DNA of 64,000 bases from Buddleja alternifolia (taxonomy: Eukaryota; Streptophyta; Magnoliopsida; Lamiales; Scrophulariaceae), in assembly GCA_019426215.1 (NCBI GenBank), contig CM033392.1, forward strand, positions 35,198,814 through 35,262,813, written 5' to 3'. Made by a program: the position numbers and the translations under genes. Below, piece after piece: positions 22,924 to 34,206 of this stretch; positions within the stretch are counted from its first letter, which is position 1, and every line of letters begins with the position of its first letter. The notes under the pieces are model-generated. The model was given only the letters and a program-made list of their open reading frames with translations. It was not told the DNA's origin and did not search any database.

Positions 22924-25222
22924 ATGCTAAAGCTCGTTGAAAGAGTTAACGTTAAGAAAATCTTTAAGCATTCCAGGACAAGCAAGTGTTAAGCTGCTCC
23001 TGTTCCTGAAGAGCCTGAGACGGTTGAGCCAAGCGCTCAAGCTACTACTATTGAGCCAAGCGCTCAAGTTGCTGTTGAGACAAGTTCTCAGGGTAAGTTT
23101 ATTCCTTCCCGCAGCATTCCTTTTCTTATAGAGGATAATTCTTGTGCTACAGCTTTAGTTCCAGCTGCTGCTGAAGCATCAACAGACGTCCATCTGGATG
23201 TTGAGATGACAAATATTGTGACTATTGCCCAAGACGTTGCCACAAAAGCTACTGCAATTGAAGTCGAGGAACCTGCTCCCAAAGAGGTTCAAGCGTCAAC
23301 AATTGTTTCGGCTATAACAGAGGCACGCTCAGAAGGTCAGAGCGTTGCTAAGAACTTTACAAAGCCAAGTCATTTCTTCAAGCTGGACCCACTGAAGATG
23401 ATTGATCATTCAATCAATTATATGCCTCCAGCACTTGAAGAAGATTTCATCCCAGTAGGATATAATGAAGAAAGATACATTGCTGCTGAGAATGAGATTG
23501 CCCTGCTGATTGATATTGACAGTAAGATCAAGGATATAGTGTTCAACACTGAGCTGATAGAAATTGAGAGGAAATACTATCTGGCCGTTCAACTTGATAA
23601 ATCTCTTGGTCAGATACTGTCATCCCTTATTCTTCAACAAGATAGACAAGGAGGTAGAACTCCTAGGTGTGATGTGGATCTGGCTTACTACCTAGATTAT
23701 GGGCATAGTAAGTCAACCGGTTTTGCTCTGAGAGACTACAACATTTGATTTTATGATCCTTTTTTGCCCAACCTTTCTCAATCCGTCATAGGCAGTCTTG
23801 AACAGAGAAGGCTACACTCATTTTCCTCACATAGCCAACAGTGAAGAGAACTTGCAGTCTGTCAATCCACTTCGGTTATGGAAGAATAAAGGAGTTTATG
23901 CCGGTGAGCGTCTCGAATCTCTAACGGATGTGATTCAATCAGAAGCCGATGCATACTTTGACAGCGTCTGGAACGCTAGCTATCAGGCTGATAGATATCG
24001 CTTTGAATCCATCAGAGATATTCACCATGAAGGCATTCGAGCTATGGTTAATGCTGGAACAGACTACTGTATGGCTGAAGTCAACTGGGTTGAAGCTTAT
24101 GTGGGCCATAGATATACGTTCACAGAGTTAGTTCAAGCACCCAATTTATTTGGCATAGGCATGCATGACAAGAGCGTCAGTTTGACAAGTATTGCCTTAA
24201 GAAGCGTCAACAGAGAGTTGGACTTGTTCTCAAGCTCCCAATAATTCGACATCAGATTGAGCAGTGTTTGCGTCAAGAGCTTCGCAGACTGTCTATTACT
24301 CCTCTTCACTTCAACACTCAGACATCAACCAGTGGCAGTGCTTCAATATCTAGCTTCAATTTTTCTTCAAGCCACTACGATGATAACTTTAACATGATGG
24401 TGAAGATTATGACTCCTCTATCTCACTTCAACAAAATCTTCATTGCAAATCTCAGACAATGGAACGGCTCAGTAATTAATCCCTTTCGAGGATATCCCTT
24501 GCTCCCTTCTATCCGCAAAGAGGTACTCAATCACTATGAGTTTGTCCTCTCATTGCTGGAAAGAAATCAGGGACTGGCTCAAGCTATCTATCCCTACCTG
24601 GAAGAGTACTACAATTCGTATGTACTTGAATCTCAACGTCTCCAACATCTTCCAACAGATAGGCTGATTGGATTTTCCAGGGATTACTGCTTAGATGCGA
24701 TCTTCTCTATTTGCCAAGCACCGTCCAAAGTCTTTCCGAATCATGTGCTGGATATCATTAGTCCCATGTAAATCAGGGCCATAGATAGTCCATTTCGCAC
24801 ATTCATCCAAGGTACTTGCCTTCCTCGTCAGCATCTGACTGAACTTCTAGAAGCTGCTTCAGATTCTTATGCAAATCTCGCCAATTAGAACTTCTAATTC
24901 GATGACTTCCGCCAAAAGGAGTAAGTGCTTGAGGAAACGCCTATAAAACTGATTAAAGAGTCTACACCAGCGTCCACGACAGAAGTTGCAAGTCTTCCAG
25001 CGTCTGCTGAAGAACCAGTTCAAGCGTCTCCACCAGAGGCAATTCCTGATGCTCCTGAACTCGTTGATTCTGTTGCTGCTGATACTGCTGAGGATCTTCA
25101 AATTTATGTACGAGGTACAATTTTTGATTCTGCATATCAAGCTCCCCTTGACTCACTCAAGCATACATCCAGATTCAAGCGACCGACTCCGCAAGCGGTT
25201 CTATCGGATGTGAGTCAAGCTT
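22924..25222 (+). pseudogene. Extra 3' ORF of element 1, middle part, broken by stops and frameshifts
   Basis: The coding trace continues through frames 23206-23748, 23798-24244, 24268-24771 and 24925-25222, separated by stops. The piece at 23340-23740 contains KPSHFFKLDPLKMIDHSINY and a helical stretch IALLIDIDSKIKDIVF. The piece at 23798 has REGYTHFPHIANSEENLQSV; the one at 24268 has a SSGSASISSFNFSSSHYDD linker. Low-complexity VEEPA/QAS/PSAQA-like segments separate them. No match that I recognise. The run of frames over 4.2 kb argues for a former single long protein of roughly 1400 residues. Confidence 0.5.
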
Positions 25223-25735
25223 TTGGACCTTTGCTGCAATCTGAGTCAAGCTACTGAGAATCAAGAATCCCTCCACTGGATTAAGACAAATTTGGCGAAG
25301 ATTGAGTCTCAAACTATGAGCGCCCAGATTGCTCATATGCGCAGTTCTGCTCAGGCCGCTATTGGTGAATGTCGCCGAGAATTTCAAGAGATGAATGATG
25401 CTACTCGAGCTAACCAACTTGCCATGAAAGAACACTTTGACAAGCGCTTAGAGACTTTACAGACTACACTAAATGATGCTACCAGCGCTAAGCTACTCGC
25501 AATGCAAGAACATTTCGATAAGCGTCTGGATGATCTTACAGCGTCAATGTCTCAAATTGCCTCTCAAGTTAGTCTACTAACAGAACATTTTAAGGCTGAT
25601 GATGGCAATAAGGGGGAAGAGAAGAGAAAAGGAGAGAAGAGAAGATCGTCGGTTCAAGAGCTCAAGATCCTCCTCCGCCGCCGAAGCGTCAGCAATTATC
25701 TACTCTTTCTGCACCAAGACTCCCATCTTGGATAA
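25223..25735 (+). pseudogene. Extra 3' ORF of element 1, coiled-coil part
   Basis: One open frame, strongly helical, with heptad-like spacing and an internal repeat: LAMKEHFDKRLETLQTTLND is followed ~37 residues later by LAMQEHFDKRLDDLTASMSQ. It ends in a lysine/arginine-rich tail (GEEKRKGEKRRSSVQ). Suggests an oligomerising region like those of capsid-type or nucleic-acid-binding proteins. Function unknown. Confidence 0.55.
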
Positions 25736-25746
25736 CTGCTTATGGG

Positions 25747-26139
25747 GTGAGTGATTCTTCTGGAGCGCCTAGTAGAACGCTAAGAGAACCTCCAATGGCA
25801 CTGTATCCAAATCTACCAATACCTTCTAGAGCACGACTTGAACAGTTTGACATCCCTCTTCAAAGAGCATCTATTCCAGAACCTACTGATCCAAGAATTT
25901 TAGCTGAAGAGAGGCAGATGACTGACTTTAACCAAACTTTCAGAATTTGCCTAAGGTATATGGGTATTGATCCAACTGATTGGGACAAACACTTTACTGC
26001 TTTTAAGAAGAGACAAAACAAAGAGAATAAGCTCATAATCGATAAAGATCATGAAGCGATGATGACTTTGGAAAATAACCTAACTGAAGCTATCCGAGCT
26101 GAAATGCCCAAGCGATATACAGTTAGACTAAGTCGTTAA
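25747..26139 (+). pseudogene. Extra 3' ORF of element 1, C-terminal part
   Basis: A 130-codon frame beginning MSDSSGAPSRTLREPP with a short proline-rich lead and a helical body including FNQTFRICLRYMGIDPTDWD and HFTAFKKRQNKENK. Ends at TAA 26137-26139, about 180 bp before the 3' LTR. Not recognised. Confidence 0.5.
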
Positions 26140-26302
26140 GGCCTTTTGATTTGCATTATCTATATTCTTGTAGCCATTGATATATAAAATACATTTTTCA
26201 GCTGAAACATCTCATTGAAGCGTAACTAACTATTACTAACTAAAGCTAACTTTCACTTTGGTTGTCTAACTCTTGAACTATAAGAGTAACTATTACCATC
26301 AT

Positions 26303-26317
26303 CAAAAAGGGGGAAAT
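26303..26317 (+). promoter_or_regulatory. Polypurine tract of element 1
   Basis: CAAAAAGGGGGAAAT lies directly before the TGTTAGG start of the 3' LTR, the expected plus-strand primer position. Confidence 0.9.
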
Positions 26318-27840
26318 TGTTAGGAATTTCATGTTAGATGTTTTGATGATGACAATTAGGATTTTATGTTAGACCCCAAAATATATAAGTTTGATTTTAG
26401 TAGAAATCTTGTATAAGCTTTGAAGTGTTAGACTTGTAATAGGCTTTAATTCATTTTTGTTCTAGATTGTTAGGCTAAGTACTCTTAGACTGAGCGTCTA
26501 ATAATTTCTGAGTGAGCTTATCATTTGTTAAGTTTGAAGACTCAAGCACCTGAAGTCTGAATGAAGATGAAGATTCCTGGCATCTAAATGACCAGCTATA
26601 TCAAGCGTCACTTATAGGACAGAAGTAATTCAAAAATGAATGAGCGTCTATCAACGATTGATTTCACCTGAATTTATTTCTAAGTCCAGAAAGAGTTTAA
26701 TGCAAATATTCTCAGTGCATTAAGTGCCAACGGACATTTAATTCAAATGCATTAAATGCTGATAAGAGCATTAAATGTGATAAGCTCTTTCGGATGTACG
26801 GAGAAGCCACCCTATTGGACTGTCAACTATTCACAGACTGCAGCACCAACTTTTGTGCAGCAGATTTTCAGGAAAAAGGACAAAAGTTGTTCACTCGCGA
26901 AAGTGAGAGATACGGGCCTGTGCATGTGTCAAACAAACACTTTTTCTAAGAATGCCTATAAATAGGACTTCAACAACAAGCCAAAACATCGATCAATTCC
27001 AAGACAAATTGTTGTTGCATTGAAGTCTCATTCCTTAAACTCTCAGAAAAGCCAGAATATTCAAGAAAACATTCTCTTTGCTTTTCTTTAATTCCTGAGA
27101 CAATCAACTAATATCTCAAACATTCTTTTCGAAGAAACTTACATTACTATTGAGATATTTCCAGTTGTTTGAACTTCATCAAAATCAAACAAACCGTTTA
27201 GAAAAACCCCATCCAAGCCTCACGATCTGTCTGAAGTCAAAGTTGGATACTTGCATTATTTCTGGGTGAAAGAAGCAAGGGGGTTGAAGTGATTTGGAGC
27301 AGAAATCTATGTGATCAAGGAGCTCAAGTCATCGACATCCATCTCTCCCTAATTTGTGGATTGCCTACAAGTTTTCAAAGAGAAGAAGGACGTAGTTGGG
27401 AGTACACCACCCAAACCTTACAATTATTGTGTTATTTACTTTACAGTCAATATTCTTATTATCATATCATTGCATAAATTGATTAAGTAAAACACAATCA
27501 AACGCTAAGAAACTAAAATAGTTTCTGTGACGCTAAAGCTTTGAAAAAGGAAGACTCCAAAATCATTCTGCTGTGCTAACACTGATCAAAGAACTGAACG
27601 CTTAAACCTATTTGGTTAAAGTATTCAAATCTTAAAGTCTAAGTTAACTTTCTAAAACAGTCTTTATTAGACGCTCAGCCGAAGCGTCTATATTTAAAGT
27701 AAACGCTTAGTCAAGCGTCTACATTTCAAGTGTCCAAAACCATTTTAATACGAATCTTTTTGAAGTCAAATAAGACGCCAGGGTCTATTCAAGCCCCCCC
27801 CCCCCCTCTCGACCCTTTCGTATGCCACTTGGGACCAACA
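26318..27840 (+). repeat. 3' LTR of element 1
   Basis: 1523 bp, same start as the 5' LTR and ending GGGACCAACA. Has a longer C run (27794-27806) than the 5' LTR and a ~45-bp gap near 27355 relative to it. Seven AGCGTC/GACGCT hexamers remain; at least two further sites have become C-to-T variants (AAGTGTCC, GGCATCT). Confidence 0.92.
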
Positions 27841-27930
27841 GAGTTAATGAAGGCTTCACCAAAATTTGACCGCCCAAAGTAGTTACTTTAGGCCTCTCCC
27901 ACTCTATATAATAGTATAAACACTTAATGC
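27841..27930. other. Right-hand remainder of the segment split by element 1
   Basis: Starts with the target-site copy GAGTT and ends CTCTATATAATAGTATAAACAC before block C2. See 13691-13949. Confidence 0.35.
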
Positions 27931-28519
27931 AAACTAGTTTTATACCACTTTTCTAACTAAATGTATGAATAAGTAATCAAAATTTGATAGTTCATAATTT
28001 TAAAATTTTAAAATGACAGATAACTACAGTAAATAATAAGTAAAAACAAAAAAACAATTGTAGATATGACTAAAACTTTTACTTATTTATTTAGAACCAA
28101 ATTAGGGTAAATGTTATTTTATTTTGGATAAAATTGATAATTATTTTTCATTAAAATTTTTAGAAAAATTAACTATTATCCTAGGTGGACATATTGAGTT
28201 CAACAAGACTAACTTAGTTTAATATGAAGTGCTTGATTTTTTTTCCTTTTAGTGTTTTTTAGGCCTTTGATGTTATATTAATTTTCAATATTCAAAATAA
28301 TAATTTTTAAATTATTATGGAGCTAATGAGCGAAACATATCATTTAAAATCATATCAAGGTTTGAATATTCATGGTAAGATGATTAGTCTTATTGCATTG
28401 ATGAAAAGTAGGGCCTTTAATTTCTAAAAAGATGCTTGAGAAAAAACGTCATTTTATTTGGTATTACTTTCACAAAAAAGAATTAAAAATCATTTTTCAA
28501 AGTTTATGTAGAAGGAATT

Positions 28520-28735
28520 ATTCGGTTCACCCAAGGCTTGTTAGTCTGGTGATATCAGTTTCCACTTTCATGTTTGAGGTCCTGAGTTCAATGTCAGGCT
28601 GTCACAAGTTGTGATTTTTCTCCCTTATTTGGAGTCTTAGAGTCTGTGTGATCGATGCTTAAAAAACTATTAGCTCAGGTTTGTCGGGTCAGAGTTATCA
28701 ACCTTCGTCTAGATTTTTTTTTTTTTTGAAAAAAA
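28520..28735 (+). mobile_element. tRNA-derived SINE, copy in C2
   Basis: Same element as 7715-7915: TTAGTCTGGTGATATCAG box A-like, GAGTTCAATGTC box B-like, ACAAGTTGTG, GAGTCTGTGTGA and a T-run tail at 28706-28720. Confidence 0.62.
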
Positions 28736-30374
28736 GAATTCTATATGATACATCGAGGGGGCATCATAGTCAACTTAGTTAATTTAAAAAGGATGTGGAG
28801 TGCCTTTATCAACTCTCAAACTTGTTTAGTTAGAAATTAGGTTCCCCTACTTTAATGGCCTCCGTAGATACTAGTTATAATTTTTCTAATTTTGTTTTAT
28901 CTTTATCCCTCTCCAAATATTCAATTTCTTTTGCATTATCTATTGTTTTCTCTTTTATATGGCACCAATTTCTAACTATTTATAATAATTAACTTAAAAT
29001 CATAAGTAAAATGTATGTTTGCATAATTTCAAACACCACATGTAGAATTGAGAAATTTTCATATTAAAGAATATATAATAAATGAATTTAGTATTGTCAT
29101 TTGTAAAGTTTAAGGAATTAAGTGCACACATCGAGTATGCCACTATGACTAGTTAGTATAAAGTTATAAACACAAGTTTTCTTAATTGATTTACAAACTA
29201 TAATACTAATGCAATACAGAAAAAAATAATTTAAGCATAATGGTCGCATTGGTGTTATGTTTTTGTTTTCTTAATTTTAATAAAATTAGAGTTTATTTTT
29301 TTTTTGGGGGGAGGGGGCGTTGTTATTTTCCAACATCTCTCTCTCTCTCTCTCTCTAATTTTCTTCTCAAAAATACGTCCCCAATTCATTTTCTTACAAT
29401 CAATTTTTCTATTATGGTTGTTAACAGTCTCTGGTATTCAAATTTTTGCTCTGAAAATGCACCATCGGTATTTCGATCCGGCCAAGTAGTGGTCTTGTCG
29501 AACCAGAATAATTTCCCAGGAGTGGTCCACCTGTACCGACACACTAGATGCATCTGCCTAATTCTTTAAAATTTCTAAATTAGAGTAATTAATTCATTTA
29601 TGATTTTTGTAAAATAAAAATTCTCAATATTATATATGCTTGAAATTATGCAAACATAAATTTTAGGGGAATGTTACTTATAGTCCCTAAACTATTACGT
29701 TTGTCTCACTTACGTCCTTAAACTCAAGTTTATTACACTACAGTCCCCAAAGTAATAATTTCTCTCACCTTAGCTCGTACCCTCAATAATTCTTTTATTG
29801 CTAGACTAGAACTAATGATTATGGAGATATGGAAAAATGGGTAGGATAATTTTATCAGAGAGCTCTAATGCAGAGAAGTAGAAAGAAGATGAAAATTATG
29901 CCAAAGCATACGGAGGGGAACAACGTGTGATGGGGTCTTATAACCCTAGTTTGCACCGCCTACTATTACTAGAAAATTCTTTCCCTAGCAGTCTTCTATT
30001 TTTTTTCACAGTCCAAACCCCAAATTGATTATTTAATTAGTCCACTAAGTAAATAATTAATTTTGCCTTAATTTATTTAGCAAATTAAATTACAAGGCCA
30101 ACTTTTTGTTAGTCACAACTTAATTAATAAAATATTTTTTCAATTAATTAATTCATCAAGAATTAATTTCACCAACCAAGGTACTACACACTAAGTTAAG
30201 TGTGTGGCCCTTTAGGTTTAGTAGCGTGTTCCTATTAGGTCTTATCCACAAGAGGCCGACCAATACCAAATTGTCTTAATTAATTATTTAATCAAATAAT
30301 GATTAGGCCTTGAATTAATTCACCATAATAATTTCAGACACATATTTGTCATGGTTCCATGTCTAGCAATGTCA

Positions 30375-32178
30375 CCATTGTTAGGTGTTATGCCCTCTAT
30401 GCCATTGAGGAATTAGATTTAAGAGGGCGTTTTATTTATATTGTATGAACATTATTATTGGTTAATAAAAGTTATTGAGTTTGTTCTTATAAATCTAATA
30501 GTGGCATTGAATGAATTGAACAAACTAGGTCCTTAAGATCGAGGTGTACTCAACATTGCATATTTGATAAGTAGGAGCACTGGTGGAGTCAAAGAATCTA
30601 AGTTGGGCGTTTAGATTCGACTCGTATGACACTTGCTTTGACAAGGAAAGTACTAAGTCTTACACTGATTAGATAGTGCGAGGTGATGTCATAAATATGG
30701 TTAACGGAGTTTAACATATTTAAACTCGACTCGTTATAATCCTATCACATGGGTTTTTACTCAGTGACAGTCAATGAGGAGGATTACCGTTATAATAGTA
30801 TGAGTGAACTTTAGACTTGAGGAGTGATTTACATTGTGCTCGTACCATTGAATGAGTTATTAGAGTAGTTAGGCCCAATCACCCTGTTGGTGGGGTTGAC
30901 CTCGAAGTATAATTCAATTGGTGCGTTCGACAATGGGAAATGGACTGCCAATAGGGGATTCACTGTCTCGAAAATAACTCAAGTTAATTTTTCATCTTAG
31001 AGAGTGAAAAAGAGTAAAACACAAATCCTTCTCCTTCCACATAAACCCTAAGGCGCCCAGCCCATTCTGAGGTAGAGGAAGTCGAACTTCAAGATTGAAG
31101 GTCATCTTTTGCGTGATTATCTAGAAGAAGGAACGATCCGTTGCTTCTCATAAAAAAGGCTAGGTTTTTTTGGTTATCATCGAAAAAGGTAATTAGATTA
31201 CCACCTATTCTTGATATCTTTTTGTGATTACGAAATTATCAAAAACTTGAATTGAATCCGAGCTATATGAATCAATTAAAATTTTTTATCGCTGGTTCGA
31301 TTCACAATAGCCATGACTACCTATACATTAATGATAATATCAAACATATCTTGATTGTGATCTTCGCTTGCGTCGAATCCCTACATTATTTTCTCGTCTG
31401 AGTTTAGAGTTAGGGTACTAATTGAACATATAATAACTCGACTGCATTGGAACTCTAATGACCTTGTCTACCAAGTAGGGACCACCAAAAATCTCTTGAA
31501 GGCATTGCTCTGGCCAGTTACTTTCTCGGTCATTTTGGTTACCCAACAGTATAGGAAAGTTTCAAGTAACCTACCTTGGATGGATCTCTTGTTGGTTTCA
31601 TATGCTTCATTGTACAACCGGACTACACCTAAAATATTCGATTTTGAGATTCTCATGGAACCATGGAATAGATCAAAGTGTAATGGGTTGCACACGTTGC
31701 AACCATGACATCTTAGGTCGTTGAGGATTAACCCCACACCTATGCAATCCTAGGATTCATAGTTCGACATGGAACCAACATGGAATCCTTTAATGTAGTT
31801 GTTCAATCCCATACTTTCCAAATACGGATCTTTATGCATGCACTGATCCTAAATCATCGTCCATGGAACTAGGTACTCTTCCATGAGAATGTCATATACA
31901 AACAAGTCTTAATGAGACTGTGATACCCTTTTATCTCGAAGTCTCTATGACTTGGAAAGGGGTTTTAAGACCACAGACATCAAGAATATTCCACAGTACC
32001 CACCCCTTGTGCACGACCGCTCCCAAGCCATAAGTTGATCCACGTGAACTTTATCTAAACTAATAAAACCGTAAAAGATAAAGAAACAAGTCAATATGTT
32101 TTATGGATAAAATTGAAGCTAAGACTATCATAGGTTTACAACCTAAAGTGAAGACACTAGATGGCTCATCAGACACCT
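30375..32178. mobile_element. LTR-like fragments in C2 (forward start at 30375, reverse start at 32178)
   Basis: Counterparts of the C1 fragments: a plus-strand copia LTR start TGTTAGGTGTTATGCCCTC at 30375 and a minus-strand LTR start TGTTAGGTGTCTGATGAGCC at 32178. Internal coding sequence is absent from both. Confidence 0.5.
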
Positions 32179-32224
32179 AACACTATCAATACTTGCTTGA
32201 GTTGGCTTTTGGAGTGGGATTGGG

Positions 32225-33085
32225 TGAGTCCAAGTAAGAGATATGATTGGTCGAGTTAAGAAGACACAACCCCAAACATAAAAATCTTGTTCGAATAAAA
32301 TTCTAGTTCGAAAGTTCATTTAGGACGAGTTTCCAAATGCCCATATCTTCACCATAAAGTCAAATTAAAGACTCAAAATGGTTGAGCAAAATGGCAACCA
32401 ACTAGTGATCTCATAGATCACAAATTGTAGGAAATTGGATATGGTTCATGGGTCGCCCATGATGGCTAGCCCTACCCATATTAATTTGAAAATGAAAAAT
32501 GGAGGGGGTAGTTTTTTATCCCAAAAAAACCACTCAAGTCCCTCTCATTTATCTCCCTATATTGCTTATGTTTTTAGAGTGAGAAAACTAACACAAAAGA
32601 GAGAAAATGCGCAGCAATATTTGGGGTAAAATAGAAAGACTCAAAAAGTCATATTCTGGTGTAATTTGACATTAGGAATTCACCAGTTTAAAGCACTTGG
32701 ACTGTGGAAAATATCTCTCTCCCCATGACTGAGATTGGAGACGTTTTATGGCATCAGAACAGTGTGGAAGAGGATGTGAAATAACCAAATTTGGATTCGT
32801 ATTTTGTAAGTGTTAATATGTTAATTTTATATGTAATACGTAATTAATTGTTGTCATTGGTATTAGAGCTTGTTTGGTTGTATTTTAGACTTGCTTTCAC
32901 ATGAAAACATGAAGTAATTATACTTTGAAATGACGTTTTACCATGTTGCCCTTTTTTGCCTGAAATATAGCTTCATTAATGGTGGATTTATGAAATGTAC
33001 ATGTTACACCTTGAAATTTGAATTATAATATGCTTAGACCATGTATAAACATTATATGAAGTTACATAAGACCATGCTTCATGTT
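32225..33085 (+). mobile_element. C2-specific segment with LTR/leader character
   Basis: Present only in C2. At 32856 it reads GGTATTAGAGC, one mismatch from the copia PBS core GGTATCAGAGC, preceded by an AT-rich LTR-tail-like stretch. So this is probably an LTR end plus leader of a copia element from which C1 lost ~860 bp. No gag frame follows. Confidence 0.45.
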
Positions 33086-33518
33086 CCATGAGATAATGAT
33101 TTTATGGTGAAAATTTCAGTAACTTTAGACGTCTTTTAAACCACTTTGTGTTTGATATTATTGTGTAATTTTAATATGATTACAATCCTTATGCAAAGGG
33201 ATTTACAACCATATACCATTTGTCCAAAAAGGGTTAGAAATAAAAAAGATATGATCTCTCAAAGTTTGTATCAGGTTCCTGATAATTATAAAACAAATTG
33301 GAAAAATAGTGCAGATGAACAGTAACCAATAACCCGTCCCACTCGCGCCTCCGCTGCGTGTACTCCAAACCTATACTTAGAGTGCTCAAAAAATCAAACA
33401 TACACCACCATTGATAGTCGAAAAAGAGGGTAGCCAAAATCTCAGATCCAGAGAACCTTGCACACGCGCCGCTGTGATGCTTACGAATTCATAATTTCTG
33501 TTTCTTATAGATCACTTA

Positions 33519-33728
33519 TGAGAATTTTGTTCCCAAGTTTGAGTGGGAGCAAATTTATCAAAGTGATCAAGATAAAAGTCAAATCATAATTTTATGACAT
33601 TTGTTTAAGCTTATGATTCAGATGATGGCTATGTGCCTTATAATCACTTAAGAAATTGTGTTTCCAAAATTTGAGTGGGAGCAAATTTATCAAAGTGATC
33701 AAGTTAAAAATTGAATCATAATTTTGTG
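33519..33728. repeat. Direct repeat of ~82 bp
   Basis: GAGTGGGAGCAAATTTATCA plus flanking bases occurs twice, at 33541 and 33673, with homology extending about 20 bp upstream and 40 bp downstream (AAATCATAATTTT / GAATCATAATTTT). Confidence 0.85.
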
Positions 33729-34154
33729 CAAGCACAAAGCATTCTCCGGAAGATTTAATGGAGTCCAAGACTAAGACTCAGTCTTGTCCTACTGGAAAAT
33801 TGAATTAATGCAATGAAAGAGTAATTATAGAACTTACAAAATCTGTAAACATGTGTGGTACCAATAACTCATTCCAATTGTTGTGGAGGGAATAGTTTTC
33901 TATGTGGCAGCAACTGCGTTCGTGGCAAGGTCGTAACCTTTCACATTGTTTGAAGATTTGAGTTACACAGTTTCTATTAGTTATAGTGTTATGAGTATGT
34001 TGCAGTCACCCAATTATATATAATCAAACCAAGTTTGGATTCTGGTTCAACATTAGACGTGGGGATATTAAGAACTTATACGTTCTCGAAATCTAATAAA
34101 ATGTTGATATTTCGATTTTGAGGTATAAAGCTCACCCAGTGGCAATTGAGTTAC

Positions 34155-34161
<7 letters not shown>

Positions 34162-34201
<40 letters not shown>

Positions 34202-34206
34202 TGTGT
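34162..34206. repeat. (GT)n microsatellite
   Basis: About 22 GT units with one GC interruption, preceded by an ATATAT run. Confidence 0.9.

Larger units (their letters stand above)
13950..27840 (+). mobile_element. Element 1: Ty1/copia retrotransposon, SIRE/Maximus-like, 13.9 kb, inactive
   Basis: Two direct LTRs (13950-15518 and 26318-27840) start TGTTAGGAATTTC and end in ACA. A PBS complementary to initiator tRNA-Met follows the 5' LTR and a PPT (AAAAAGGGGGAAAT) precedes the 3' LTR. The domain order gag, protease, integrase, RT, RNase H is that of Ty1/copia. The large size, the gag tail with WVPK repeats, and extra coding sequence between pol and the 3' LTR fit the SIRE/Maximus lineage. 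Flanks are GAGTG (13945-13949) and GAGTT (27841-27845), a target-site duplication with one mismatch. Every ORF carries stops or frameshifts. Confidence 0.92.
27931..33230. repeat. Block C2: second direct copy of block C
   Basis: Colinear with 7109-12319. It lacks the ~735-bp part equivalent to 10183-10918 (junction at CTCGAAAATAACTCAAG, about 30970-30980) and carries ~860 bp (32225-33085) absent from C1. A 28-base part near 30585 is also missing. No intact gene. The match ends at TTTGTCCAAAA; beyond it C1 continues with the truncated SINE/A' and C2 with unrelated sequence. Confidence 0.9.

Noticed and set aside
21892..26139. Envelope gene
   Set aside because: Position matches the 'env-like' ORF of SIRE elements, but I see no signal peptide, membrane anchor or cleavage site.
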